Origin: an uncultured Bradyrhizobium sp.
GTDB lineage: Bacteria; Pseudomonadota; Alphaproteobacteria; Rhizobiales; Xanthobacteraceae
Reading direction: 5' to 3'
Length of the DNA stretch: 64,000 nucleotides
Assembly (NCBI RefSeq): GCF_947648125.1
Contig: NZ_CANSMR010000031.1
Location: forward strand, 20,390-84,389
Under the pieces are notes generated by a model that did not search any database, was not told where the DNA came from, and saw only the letters and a program-made list of their open reading frames with translations. Positions 54,971-63,950 of the stretch are shown piece after piece. The position numbers and the translations under genes were made by a program. Positions within the stretch are counted from its first letter, which is position 1. Every line of letters begins with the position of its first letter.

Positions 54971-55084
54971 TGTCCCGGACGCGATGCAGCGTGAAACACT
55001 GCTTCGCTGAGCCGGGACCCACGCCCGGCAGCTGGGCCCCGGCTCTGCATCGCACGGCTTGCGCGCTGCGCCGCGTCCGGGGCA
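54971..55084. repeat. Palindromic repeat with terminal inverted GTCCCGGACGCG
   Basis: TGTCCCGGACGCG at the left, complementary CGCGTCCGGGGCA at the right, with more internal matches (GAGCCGGGACCCA, TGGGCCCCGGCTC). A dispersed rhizobial-type REP element filling most of the SDR/MaoC gap. Confidence 0.72.
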
Positions 55085-55090
55085 TGAGAG

Positions 55091-55951
55091 CTACGCCAGC
55101 ACCGTCTTGCCGCTCTTGATCACGGTGACGCCGCGCGACTTCACCTTGGCCTCGAACGACACCACGTTGCCGTCCTTCCACAGCTCCATCGTCACAGTCT
55201 CGCCGGGAAACACCGGCGAGGAGAACCGCGCCGCGTGCTGCTTGAAGGCTGACGGATCATAGTCGGCATAGGTCTGCAGCACGCCGCGGCAGGTGATGCC
55301 GTAGGTGCACATGCCGTGCAGGATCGGCCGCGGGAAGCCGGCCTTCTTGGCGAACTCCGGGTCGGAGTGCAGCGGATTGCGGTCGCCACAGAGCCGGTAG
55401 ATCAGCGCCTGGTCGGGCCTCGTCGTGATGTCGACCACCTTGTCCGGCGCGCGCTCCGGCACCTTGTGCGGCTCGGGCTGGCCGTCCGACGGGCCGCCGA
55501 AGCCGCCGTCGCCGCGGGCGAAGCGCGAGGCGACGAGCGTCGCAAGCTTGTCGCCCTTCTCGTCCTTCAGCACGGTCTGATGGCGGATCACCGCGCCCTT
55601 GTCCTTGCCCTTGTCGAACACGTCGAGCACGGTCGAGTCGGCCGTGATGTGGGCCGCGGTCGCGAACGGCTTGTGGAAGGTGATGTCGCGCTCGCCGTCG
55701 ACCACCATGACGCGGTTGAGGTTCATCTCGCCGGGGCCCGCGCCCCAGGCTGCGACCGACGCGAAGGTCGGCACCACCCTGAGGGGCCGCGGCGTCAGCA
55801 CGCCCTCATTGACGAAGGCGAGCTCGTTCTCGTCCATCGGATCGGCGCCGAGCCCGATGCCATAGGCATAGAGCATCACGTCGCGATCGCTGTAGCTGTA
55901 TTTCTGGCCCAGATTCTTCAGGGCCATCAGCTGTTCGTACACGATTGGCAT
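55091..55951 (-). CDS. MaoC-like double hot-dog hydratase
   Basis: 286 residues. Two hot-dog halves; the second carries the catalytic signature GDRNPLHSDPEFAKKAGFPR then ILHGMCTYG. It resembles the C-terminal hydratase-2 domain of MFE-2, so it hydrates 2-enoyl-CoA to (R)-3-hydroxyacyl-CoA, followed by oxidation by the neighbouring SDR. GGGGAGAAAACAACA precedes the ATG at 55951. Confidence 0.85.
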   Translation of the reverse strand: MPIVYEQLMALKNLGQKYSYSDRDVMLYAYGIGLGADPMDENELAFVNEGVLTPRPLRVVPTFASVAAWGAGPGEMNLNRVMVVDGERDITFHKPFATAAHITADSTVLDVFDKGKDKGAVIRHQTVLKDEKGDKLATLVASRFARGDGGFGGPSDGQPEPHKVPERAPDKVVDITTRPDQALIYRLCGDRNPLHSDPEFAKKAGFPRPILHGMCTYGITCRGVLQTYADYDPSAFKQHAARFSSPVFPGETVTMELWKDGNVVSFEAKVKSRGVTVIKSGKTVLA

Positions 55952-56001
55952 TGTTGTTTTCTCCCCGAACTCTTTCTCGCTTTGCGCTGCCAATTGATGT
56001 G

Positions 56002-56150
56002 CCCTCTCCCCCTGTGGGAGAGGGCAGCACCGGCAGTCGTCACAAACTCGCTTCGGTGAGGGGTTCGCGCCGCAGAGAGAGCATCGTTCGCGGAAAAAAT
56101 CCCTCATCCGGCGGCCTTCGGCCGCCACCTTCTCCCACAAGGGGAGAAGG
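56002..56150. repeat. Palindromic repeat with two hairpins
   Basis: CCCTCTCCCCCTGTGGGAG at 56002-56020 within a palindrome to 56024, and CCTTCTCCCACAAGGGGAG at 56128-56146 within one to 56150. A GGCGGCCTTCGGCCGCC hairpin at 56110-56126 lies between. A common gram-negative intergenic repeat type, filling the DUF35/MaoC gap. Confidence 0.75.
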
Positions 56151-56153
56151 TAC

Positions 56154-56543
56154 TTACGCCGGCGTGAAGAACGGCAGCGGAGCGCCGTCGGTCGGCTTCC
56201 ACACCACCTTCACCTTCTGGCCGATCTTTACCGTCTCCAGATCGCAATCGACGATGTTGGTCTGCAGCGACGGACCTTCCTTCAGCGTCACATAGGCGAT
56301 CGCATACGGACCGGTCGGCGACTTCCGCATCAGGCTGTAGGTGTAGACCGTGGCCTCGCCGCTCGACTCTTCCCACACCGTCTTGTCGGAGAAGCAGAAC
56401 GGGCAGATCGTGCGCGGGAAGTAATGCGCTTCGCCGCAGGTGGTGCAGCGCTTGATCATGAACTTGCCCGCCTTCGCCGCTTCCCAGAACGGCGCGGTCT
56501 CCGGGTTGGTCACCGGGGCATTGTACTTCTTGGCTTCAGACAT
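56154..56543 (-). CDS. DUF35 OB-fold zinc-ribbon protein
   Basis: 129 residues. N-terminal zinc ribbon of four Cys (CTTCGEAHYFPRTICPFC), then an OB-fold (TVYTYSLMRKSPTGPYAIAY). Such proteins pair with a thiolase-like or aldolase enzyme (as in the Ltp2/ChsH2 and thiolase/DUF35 complexes). Its ATG overlaps the stop of the thiolase gene by one base, so it is translationally coupled. Functions as an accessory of the neighbouring thiolase. Confidence 0.85.
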   Translation of the reverse strand: MSEAKKYNAPVTNPETAPFWEAAKAGKFMIKRCTTCGEAHYFPRTICPFCFSDKTVWEESSGEATVYTYSLMRKSPTGPYAIAYVTLKEGPSLQTNIVDCDLETVKIGQKVKVVWKPTDGAPLPFFTPA

Positions 56544-57700
56544 CACGCACGCTCCAGAATGCAGGTTGAGGCGGCGTGGCGAACGCCGAGCAGACCGCCG
56601 GTGCCGTGGGCGATCGCGAGGTCGCAGTTCTGCACCTGCACCTTCGGATGCGCCTCGCCGCGCAACTGGCGCACCGCTTCGAGGATCTTCGTCATGCCGC
56701 CGCGATTGACGGGATGGTTGCTGCACAGGCCGCCGCCATCGGTGTTGAACGGCAGCTTGCCGACGCCCGAGATCAGATTGCCGTCGGCGACGAACTTGCC
56801 GCCCTCGCCCTTCTTGCAGAAGCCGAGGTCTTCGAGCTGCATCAGCACCGTGATGGTGAAGCTGTCATAGATCGAGGCGTATTTGATGTCCTTCGGCGTG
56901 ACGCCTGCCTCTTCGAAAGCACGCGGGCCGGACCACACGCCGGCGGAATAGGTCAGATCGAGATCCTTGCCGCCGCGCGGGCCCTTCATCGCCTCGCCGT
57001 GGCCGATCAGGCGAACCAGCGGCCTCTTCAGGCTCTTGGCGATCTCCGGGGTCGTGACGATCATCGCGCCGCCGCCGTCGGTGACGACGCAGCAATCCAT
57101 CCGGTGCAGCGGATCCGAGATCATCGGCGAGTTGAGCACGTCCTCGACGGTGACGACCTCCTTCAGCATCGCATGCGGATTGTATTGCGCGTGATGCGAG
57201 GCCGCGACCTTGATCCAGGCGAGCTGCTCGGAGGTGGTGCCATAGTCGTGCATATGGCGCATGGCACACATGCCATAGGCATTGTGCGTGGTAGCCCCGT
57301 AAGCCAATTCGAAATCAGCCTCGGCGCCGGAGGCGCGCGGCGGCATCGGGCCGGTGCGCGGCTTGCCCGCCAGCGTGACCAGAGCGACGGAGCACTTGCC
57401 CGCGGCGATCGCCTCGGCGGCATGGCCGAGATGGATCAGATAGGAACATCCACCGGTCTCGGTGGAGTCGACGTGGCGCAGCTTCTTGGTGTTGAGGCCG
57501 AGATAATCGACCATCGGCCACAGCCCGCCCGGCGCGTCGCCGGCGCAGAAATAGCCGTCGATATCGTCCTTGGTGAGCCCGGCATCCTCGATCGCACCCT
57601 TGGCGACCTCGGCGTGTAGCTGTGCTGTTGATTTATCGGGTGCATGCCGGGTGGGATGCTCGTAGATCCCGGCAATGTAGGCCTTGCCCTTGATGGTCAA
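56543..57700 (-). CDS. Thiolase-superfamily (SCP2/lipid-transfer type) enzyme
   Basis: 385 residues from TTG 57700, chosen because GGAGAGCGAT precedes it. TIKGKAYIAGIYEHPTR then QLHAEVAKGAIEDAGLTKDD start the thiolase fold. GYFCAGDAPGG and STETGGCSYLIHLGHAAEAI mark the active region; GGLCSNHPVNRGGMT and LAIAHGTGGLLGVR give the C-terminal loop (His/Cys). SCP2-type thiolases with a DUF35 partner perform retro-aldol or thiolytic cleavage of CoA-thioesters. Cotranscribed with the DUF35 gene. Confidence 0.83.
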   Translation of the reverse strand: MTIKGKAYIAGIYEHPTRHAPDKSTAQLHAEVAKGAIEDAGLTKDDIDGYFCAGDAPGGLWPMVDYLGLNTKKLRHVDSTETGGCSYLIHLGHAAEAIAAGKCSVALVTLAGKPRTGPMPPRASGAEADFELAYGATTHNAYGMCAMRHMHDYGTTSEQLAWIKVAASHHAQYNPHAMLKEVVTVEDVLNSPMISDPLHRMDCCVVTDGGGAMIVTTPEIAKSLKRPLVRLIGHGEAMKGPRGGKDLDLTYSAGVWSGPRAFEEAGVTPKDIKYASIYDSFTITVLMQLEDLGFCKKGEGGKFVADGNLISGVGKLPFNTDGGGLCSNHPVNRGGMTKILEAVRQLRGEAHPKVQVQNCDLAIAHGTGGLLGVRHAASTCILERA

Positions 57701-57814
57701 ATCGCTCTCCGCTGGCGTTTCTCGCTCCAGCGTTTTTCTGAACCGGCGGCGCGACCTTGGCAAGCGCCGAAATATTCCGTCAGGCGAGACTGCGTCCGCG
57801 AGCTCGGAAATTGC

Positions 57815-57844
57815 AGGGTGGGTTAGCCGAAGGCGTAACCCACC
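57815..57844. repeat. Left inverted-repeat flank of the cassette
   Basis: AGGGTGGGTTAGCCGAAGGC then GTAACCCACC: forms a hairpin on its own, and is the inverted partner of the copy at 58252-58278. Confidence 0.85.
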
Positions 57845-57862
57845 ATTGCGTTTGCCGGCAGG

Positions 57863-58225
57863 CTAGTGATGCTTTTCCAGAACGATCACCGCCCCAAGCG
57901 ACGCGCATGACCACATCGATGCGGCATAGCAGTAGCTGGCCGGATAATCGCTAAGATCGAGGCGATCCTCATTTGGTTCCGCCAGACTACGCTTCACTTC
58001 ATCCTTCCAGAATGCAAAGCAATCGTCTGCCGCTATCCACCACAGCGGAAGACCTACGTCCGCGACCACAAAAACCGAACCATCGCGCAGAAGCCGGACA
58101 ATTTCTGCCTTACCTATCGGCTCAATGCGACGCGCGTTCACCAGCCCGTTGTTGTCCCAGAGTTCTGTGAGCGGTGTTTGCGTGACGATCCTCTGACTCG
58201 TATCCATGTCCAGGTCGGGACCCAT
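57863..58225 (-). CDS. Cassette protein with unknown fold, 120 residues
   Basis: Starts MGPDLDMDTSQRIVTQTPLT (ATG 58225; ATG 58207 also possible). LLRDGSVFVVADVGLPLWWI and DDCFAFWKDEVKRSLAE, then the tail YPASYCYAASMWSCASLGAV, give an alpha/beta protein with Trp and Cys. No family recognised. GC looks lower than neighbours. It is the only gene between two inverted copies of a repeat. Possibly a toxin-antitoxin, immunity or cargo gene; not known. Confidence 0.55.
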   Translation of the reverse strand: MGPDLDMDTSQRIVTQTPLTELWDNNGLVNARRIEPIGKAEIVRLLRDGSVFVVADVGLPLWWIAADDCFAFWKDEVKRSLAEPNEDRLDLSDYPASYCYAASMWSCASLGAVIVLEKHH

Positions 58226-58251
58226 CAATGCATCGGTGTGCGGGCAAGATT

Positions 58252-58278
58252 GTGGGTTACGCTTCGCTAACCCACCCT
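58252..58278. repeat. Right inverted-repeat flank of the cassette
   Basis: GTGGGTTACGCTTCGCTAAC then CCACCCT: the reverse complement of the copy at 57815, with three bases fewer. Also a hairpin on its own. Confidence 0.85.
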
Positions 58279-58299
58279 ACGCAGCGGAATATGTGGCTA

Positions 58300-61200
58300 C
58301 TACTCCGCCGCCATCTGCCGCGGCGCGGGCGGCGGGTTGGCGAGGTCGGCGGCGAGTTGCGCGTAGCGAACCTTTGCGTCCTTGATCGCCTTCTCCTTCA
58401 CCGGGCCGTAGCCGCGGATGCGGTCGGGCAGCGACAGCAGTTCGACCGCGATGTCGTGATTGAGCGGCGACAACAGGCTCAACACGGTCGCGACATCCTT
58501 CTCGTAGCCCGCGATCAGATCGCGCTCGAGCTTGCGGTCGGCGTTGTAGCCGAAGATGTCGAGCGGCGTGCCGCGCAGGAAGCGGAACCGTGCCATCACC
58601 TTGAACGCCGACATCATCCAAGAACCGAAGGCGCGCTTCTTCGGACGGCCCTGGGCGTCGAGCCCGCCACCGAGGATCGGCGGCGCGAGATTGAAGTTGA
58701 ACTTGAAGTCGCCTTCGAACTGGTCGCGCAGCTGCTTCTCGAAACGGCCGTCGGTGAACAGCCGCGCCACCTCATACTCGTCCTTGTAGGCGAGCAGCTT
58801 GGCGTAGTTGATCGCGACCGCACGCGGCAGCGCCTCGCCGTAGCCGCCCTTGGTGGCGGCGTCGCGTACCTGATCGACCAGCTTGCGGTAGCGCTTTGCC
58901 AGACGCGCGTTCTGATAGCCGGTCAGAAGGTCCATGCGATGGGCGATGATCTCGTCGAGCGACATCGCATCCAGCGACTTGACCGGGGCTGCGTCGTCAT
59001 CCTGCCCCTTCATCATCGCGGCGAGCCGCGCCGGATCGGCCGCGGCCAGGCGCCCGAGCTGGAACGCCTGCCTGTTCATCTTGATCGAGACTCCATTGAC
59101 CTCGATCGCCTGCTGGATCGATTCCGCCGACAGCGGCAGCAGCCCGCGCTGATAGGCAAAGCCCATCATCATGATGTTGGTGGCGATGCTATCACCGAGC
59201 AGAGCTTCGGCCGGCTTGGTGAAGTCGAAGAACGCGGAGTCCTTGCGCAGCTCGGTCTCCAGCACGCTGTTGACCTTGCGGCTCTGGAAATTGAAGTCGC
59301 GATTGAGGATGAAATCCGCGGTCGGGATGATGTGGCTGTTGATGATGCCGACGGTACGGCTCGCATCGCACAGCGTGATGGTGTCCTTCGACACCGCGAC
59401 GACCTCGTCGGCCGCGAGCACCAGATCGGCCGTGCCGGTCACGATGCGCGAGCAGGTCACGTCGGCGGTGTGCTCGGAGAGCCGGACATGGCTGAGCACC
59501 GCGCCGCCCTTCTGCGCAAGGCCGGACATGTCCAGGATCATCGAGGCCTTGCCCTCGATGTGCGCGGCCATGCCGAGCAGCGCGCCGATCGTCAGCACGC
59601 CGGTGCCGCCGACGCCGCCGACCGCGATGTTGTAGGGCCGGTCGAGCGCGGGCTTCGAGGCCGGCTCCGGCAAGGCGCCGATATCGCCAAGCTCGGTCGG
59701 CGCGCGCCGCTTCAGGGTGCCGCCGTCGACCGTGACAAACGACGGGCAGAAGCCCTTCACGCAGGAATAGTCCTTGTTGCAGGTCGACTGGTTGATGGTG
59801 CGCTTGCGCCCCAATTCCGTCTCCAGCGGCTCGACCGAGATGCAGTTCGATTGCACCGAGCAGTCTCCGCAGCCTTCACAGACGGCAGGATTGATCAGCA
59901 CGCGGCGCGCCGGATCCTCCATCAGGCCGCGCTTGCGGCGACGGCGCTTTTCCGCGGCGCAGGTCTGCACGAATACGATCGCCGACGTGCCCTTGGTGTC
60001 GCGGCACATCTTCTGAACGTTCTCGAGCTCGTCGCGGTGGAACAGCTTGACGCCGGGCGCAATCGTATCGGCGGGATAGGCGTCGGGATTTTCCGAGACC
60101 AAATAGATTTCGCGGATGCCTTCGGCATGGAGCTGGAAAGTGATCTGCTGCGGCGACAGGTCGCCGTCGTGGCGCTGGCCGCCGGTCATGGCGACGGCGT
60201 CGTTGTACAGGATCTTGTAGGTGATGTTGGCCTTGGAGGCGATCGACTGGCGGATCGCCAGAATGCCGGAATGAAAATAGGTGCCGTCACCGAGATTGGC
60301 GAAGATGTGGTTCTCGTTGGTGAACGGCGCGATGCCGACCCACGGCACGCCCTCGCCGCCCATATGGGTGAAGGTCTCGGTCGAGCGGTTCATCCACAGC
60401 GCCATGAAGTGACAGCCGATGCCGCCGAGCGCGCGGCTGCCTTCCGGCACCTTGGTCGAGGTGTTGTGCGGGCAGCCCGAGCAGAAATACGGCGTGCGGC
60501 TGACGGGTGCGGTCGCCTGCATCTGCGACGACTGGCGGCCGTTGAACCAGTCGGCCTTGGCGCGCAGCATCTCGGCGATTTCAGGGTTGAGATTAAGTCG
60601 AAGCAGCCGTTCGGTGAGCGAGCTCGCAAGCGAGGCCACGCTGAGCTCGGCGGCGAAGGTCAGGAAGCGCTTGTCATGATCGTCCATCTTGCCGACGATG
60701 CGCGGGCGCACATCGTCGCGCCAGTTGAACAGCTCCTGCTTGACCTGGTTCTCGACGATCTCGCGGCGTTCCTCGACGATGAAGATCTCCTCGAGGCCGA
60801 CCGCGAAGTTGCGTACGCCTTCCGGCTCCAGCGGCCACGGCATGCCGATCTTGTAGAGGCGGATACCGATCTTGGCGGCGATCTCGGGCGTGATGCCGAG
60901 CTCGCGCAGCGCCTGGCGGATGTCCTCATAGCTCTTGCCCGAGGCCATGATGCCGTAGCGCGCGTTCGGCGAATCCATGGTGATGCGGTTGACCTTGTTG
61001 GCGCGGGCAAAGGCGATCGCGGCAAAGCCCTTGTAGTCCTGCAGCCGGCGGTCCTGCTCGAAACGGTCGTCAGGCCAGCGGATGTTGAGGCCGCCCGGCG
61101 GCAGCTCGAAATCGGCCGGAACGATGAATGGCGTCATCTCGTCGGTGAGGTCGATCTCGGCGGTGGTCTCGACCGTTTCGGTGATCACCTTCATGCCGAC

Positions 61201-61794
61201 CCAGCAGCCCGAGTAGCGCGACATCGCGATACCCAGCAGGCCCATCTCGATCATTTCGTGGATGCTGGAGGGGTAGAGGTAGGGCATTAGCGCGGAGATG
61301 AAGGCGTGGTCGGACTGATGCGGGACGGTGGAGGATTTTGCGCCGTGGTCATCGCCGGCAAGGCAGAGCACACCGCCGTTCTTGGCCGAGCCTGCCGCAT
61401 TGCCGTGGCGGAAGACGTCGCCGCAACGGTCGACGCCGGGGCCCTTGCCGTACCAGATGCCGACCGCGCCATCATATTTGGCGCCGGGCGACAAAGCGAG
61501 CTGCTGCGAGCCCCAGATCGCGGTGGCCGCGAGGTCCTCGTTCACACCGGGCTGGAACTTGATGTTGTACTGTTCGAGATGCTTGCGGGCGGCGAACAGC
61601 TGCTGGTCATAGCCGCCGAGGGGGGAACCGCGATAGCCGGAGATGAAGCCTGCCGTGTTGAGGCCTGCGGCGCGGTCGCGCCTGATCTGCGCCATGGGCA
61701 GGCGGACCAGCGCCTGGATGCCGGTCATGAAGACGTGACCGGTGCCCTGGGTGTATTTCTGGTCGAGGCTGATAGGCCCTTGGTTGATTCCCAT
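58300..61794 (-). CDS. Indolepyruvate:ferredoxin oxidoreductase (IorA-IorB fusion)
   Basis: 1164-residue TPP- and Fe-S-dependent enzyme decarboxylating aryl-pyruvates to aryl-acetyl-CoA and reducing ferredoxin. N-terminal domains (GFISGYRGSPLGGYDQQLFA, then GVNEDLAATAIWGSQ), TPP domain (about 434-560; YFCSGCPHNTSTKVP, GDGTYFHSGILAI), ferredoxin-like Cys cluster at about 630-680 (NPAVCEGCGDCSVQSNC, CNKDYSCVKGFCPSF), and gamma domain (AVGGVGGTGVLTIGALLG at about 724). All are intact, so it is likely active. It lies at the upstream end of the leftward CoA-thioester gene block. Confidence 0.88.
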   Translation of the reverse strand: MGINQGPISLDQKYTQGTGHVFMTGIQALVRLPMAQIRRDRAAGLNTAGFISGYRGSPLGGYDQQLFAARKHLEQYNIKFQPGVNEDLAATAIWGSQQLALSPGAKYDGAVGIWYGKGPGVDRCGDVFRHGNAAGSAKNGGVLCLAGDDHGAKSSTVPHQSDHAFISALMPYLYPSSIHEMIEMGLLGIAMSRYSGCWVGMKVITETVETTAEIDLTDEMTPFIVPADFELPPGGLNIRWPDDRFEQDRRLQDYKGFAAIAFARANKVNRITMDSPNARYGIMASGKSYEDIRQALRELGITPEIAAKIGIRLYKIGMPWPLEPEGVRNFAVGLEEIFIVEERREIVENQVKQELFNWRDDVRPRIVGKMDDHDKRFLTFAAELSVASLASSLTERLLRLNLNPEIAEMLRAKADWFNGRQSSQMQATAPVSRTPYFCSGCPHNTSTKVPEGSRALGGIGCHFMALWMNRSTETFTHMGGEGVPWVGIAPFTNENHIFANLGDGTYFHSGILAIRQSIASKANITYKILYNDAVAMTGGQRHDGDLSPQQITFQLHAEGIREIYLVSENPDAYPADTIAPGVKLFHRDELENVQKMCRDTKGTSAIVFVQTCAAEKRRRRKRGLMEDPARRVLINPAVCEGCGDCSVQSNCISVEPLETELGRKRTINQSTCNKDYSCVKGFCPSFVTVDGGTLKRRAPTELGDIGALPEPASKPALDRPYNIAVGGVGGTGVLTIGALLGMAAHIEGKASMILDMSGLAQKGGAVLSHVRLSEHTADVTCSRIVTGTADLVLAADEVVAVSKDTITLCDASRTVGIINSHIIPTADFILNRDFNFQSRKVNSVLETELRKDSAFFDFTKPAEALLGDSIATNIMMMGFAYQRGLLPLSAESIQQAIEVNGVSIKMNRQAFQLGRLAAADPARLAAMMKGQDDDAAPVKSLDAMSLDEIIAHRMDLLTGYQNARLAKRYRKLVDQVRDAATKGGYGEALPRAVAINYAKLLAYKDEYEVARLFTDGRFEKQLRDQFEGDFKFNFNLAPPILGGGLDAQGRPKKRAFGSWMMSAFKVMARFRFLRGTPLDIFGYNADRKLERDLIAGYEKDVATVLSLLSPLNHDIAVELLSLPDRIRGYGPVKEKAIKDAKVRYAQLAADLANPPPAPRQMAAE

Positions 61795-62028
61795 TTAGCC
61801 CTCTTTGCGCTGGTCGCGACGCCTGCTTTTTAGCTAGTCATCCGAACTTGTTAGAAACAGTCTATGTCGGATTTTCCGGCCCGCGCAGCACAATTCTGGG
61901 CGACCAAGCCCGTCGCTCAAAAATCGCAACTTCGTGCCGGGAATATTGCAGCGCCGTTTCGGTTTCTGTCGCAGGACAGGCCCGCGGCGAAATGGCGTAA
62001 CGCGTCTGGTGGACCGGAAGGTGAATAG

Positions 62029-63255
62029 ATGCGGCGACGACATCGAACGACCGGTGCGATTCTGGCCAGTGTGCTGTTGTGCGGTGCGTTCGCGGCTCGC
62101 GAATGCACTGCTGCGCCAACCGACGACATCATCGCCCGCGGCAAGGCGCTCACGATCGCCGGCGACTGTGCGAGCTGCCACACGGCCGACCCGGCAAAGC
62201 CGTTCGCCGGGGGCAAGCGGATCGACACGCCATTCGGTGTGGTGTTTTCGCCGAACCTGACCCCTGATCGCGATACCGGCATCGGCGGCTGGAGCGACGA
62301 CGATTTCCTGCGCGCGCTGCGGATGGGCGTCTCGCCGAGCGGGGCGCATTATTACCCCGCCTTCCCCTACCCGTCTTTCACCAAGCTGATCCGCGATGAC
62401 ATCCTGGCCATCCGCGCCTATCTCGCGACGCTGGCGCCGGTCAGCAACAAGGCGCCGCCGCCGGAGCTGCGCTGGCCGCTGAACTATCGCGTGCTGATGC
62501 GGGCCTGGAACGCGCTGTTCTTCACGCCGGGCATCATTCAGCCGGACCAGAGCAAGGCCGCGGAATGGAATCGCGGCCGCTACCTCGTCGAGGCCCTCGC
62601 CCATTGCGGCGCCTGCCACACGCCCAAGAACGCGTTCGGCGCCGACAAGCGCGATCAGGCGTTCGGCGGCAGCATGGTGCAGGGCATGTTCGCGCCGAGG
62701 CTCGATGGCGCCGCGCGCAGTGGGCTGAAGTCATGGAGCGCAGGCGACATCGCCGAATATCTGCAGAGCGGCCGCAATGGGCACAGCCATGCCGGTCCCC
62801 TGATGTCCGAAGTCGTGGTCAATTCGACCTCGAAGATGAGCGACGCCGATGTGCGCGCGATCGCGGCCTACCTGAAGAGCCTGCCTGCCGGCGCGCCGGA
62901 GCCGCAGGTCACTCCGCGCTCGCCGGCGCAGATGAGCAACGGCGAGCGGATCTATCGCGGCGCCTGCATCGCCTGTCATGAGCTCGATGGCTCGGGCGCG
63001 CCGCGGATCTATCCACCGCTGCCCGGCAACGCCAATCTGCAATCGGCTAATCCTGCGAGCACGCTGCGCATCATCCTCGACGGCGCGCAGACCTTGACCA
63101 CGCCGCGCGCGCCGAACGCAGGCTCGATGCCGGCCTATCCAAAACTCACCGACCAGGAGGTCGCCGACGTCGCAACCTATATCCGCAATGCCTGGGGCAA
63201 CGCGGCGCCGGCGGTGACGGCGGACGAAGTCGCCAAGGCGCGGACAGCGAAATAA
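62029..63255 (+). CDS. Triheme cytochrome c (membrane dehydrogenase cytochrome subunit)
   Basis: 408-residue exported cytochrome c. An N-terminal signal segment (AILASVLLCGAFAARECTAA) is followed by three CxxCH haem sites: CASCH (about 47-51), CGACH (about 194-198) and CIACH (about 318-322). Met ligands are likely in MPAYPKLT and similar segments. The size, three haems and order match the cytochrome subunit of PQQ alcohol/gluconate/sorbitol dehydrogenases. No dehydrogenase subunit is next to it here. The stop codon sits in a short duplication. Confidence 0.85.
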   Translation: MRRRHRTTGAILASVLLCGAFAARECTAAPTDDIIARGKALTIAGDCASCHTADPAKPFAGGKRIDTPFGVVFSPNLTPDRDTGIGGWSDDDFLRALRMGVSPSGAHYYPAFPYPSFTKLIRDDILAIRAYLATLAPVSNKAPPPELRWPLNYRVLMRAWNALFFTPGIIQPDQSKAAEWNRGRYLVEALAHCGACHTPKNAFGADKRDQAFGGSMVQGMFAPRLDGAARSGLKSWSAGDIAEYLQSGRNGHSHAGPLMSEVVVNSTSKMSDADVRAIAAYLKSLPAGAPEPQVTPRSPAQMSNGERIYRGACIACHELDGSGAPRIYPPLPGNANLQSANPASTLRIILDGAQTLTTPRAPNAGSMPAYPKLTDQEVADVATYIRNAWGNAAPAVTADEVAKARTAK

Positions 63256-63275
63256 AGGCGCGGACGGCGAGATAG
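63237..63275 (+). repeat. Tandem near-duplicate over the cytochrome stop codon
   Basis: GGCGCGGACAGCGAAATAA then one base, then GGCGCGGACGGCGAGATAG: 19-base unit with 3 differences, each ending in a stop codon. Confidence 0.8.
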
Positions 63276-63279
63276 CTGA

Positions 63280-63921
63280 TCACCGCTCCTCGCCGCCGAA
63301 CACGAATTTCGGCATCTCCCATTTGTAGCGGATCGCCAACATCCGGAACGTCAGGCCGAGCACGAAGGTCAGCCCGGTCCAGAGCCAGTCGTTGAACTGC
63401 AGCCCGGTGCCGATCGCATAGAACAGCCCGGTCACCACGGAGACGCTGGCGTAGAGCTCGCTGCGAAACAGCAGCGGCACCTCGTTGCAGAGGATGTCGC
63501 GCAGCACGCCGCCGGCGCAGCCGGTGATCATGCCGGAGACGATCACGATCGGCAGCGAGGCTTCGACCTGCCAGGCCACGTCGCAGCCCGCCATCGTGAA
63601 CACCACAAGCCCGATCGCATCGAGCACCAGGAAGGCCAGATTGAGCCGGTGCACCAGCCGCGCCAGCAGGATCGTGGCGAAGGCGCCCGCCGCCGCGATC
63701 GCAAGATAGATCGGATGCGCGACCCAGAGCAGCGGATAGTGCCCGAGCAGCACGTCACGGATGGTGCCGCCACCGAGCGCGGTGATCGCCCCGAGCATGC
63801 AGACGCCGGCCCAATCCATGCTGCGCCTGCCGGCCGCCAGCGCCGCCGTCATCGACTGCGCCGCAACGGCAATAAACGAGAGCACGTGCAGCACCGAATC
63901 GGTGGGCGGCATGGTCCACAT
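63280..63921 (-). CDS. TRIC/YicG-family (UPF0126) membrane protein
   Basis: 213 residues, about six to seven helices in two repeats, each with the GGG motif: LGGGTIRDVLLG and GCAGGVLRDILCNE. This is the prokaryotic TRIC (trimeric intracellular cation channel) family, glycine-rich with conserved Arg-Asp. The ATG at 63912 is an alternative start. Convergent with the triheme cytochrome. Confidence 0.85.
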   Translation of the reverse strand: MWTMPPTDSVLHVLSFIAVAAQSMTAALAAGRRSMDWAGVCMLGAITALGGGTIRDVLLGHYPLLWVAHPIYLAIAAAGAFATILLARLVHRLNLAFLVLDAIGLVVFTMAGCDVAWQVEASLPIVIVSGMITGCAGGVLRDILCNEVPLLFRSELYASVSVVTGLFYAIGTGLQFNDWLWTGLTFVLGLTFRMLAIRYKWEMPKFVFGGEER

Positions 63922-63950
63922 TGAAAGGGCCTCATGGAACAGGTTCGGAA

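Noticed and set aside
58228-61290. A 1020-residue open frame on the plus strand
   Set aside because: Antisense to the intact indolepyruvate oxidoreductase with the same mirror composition.
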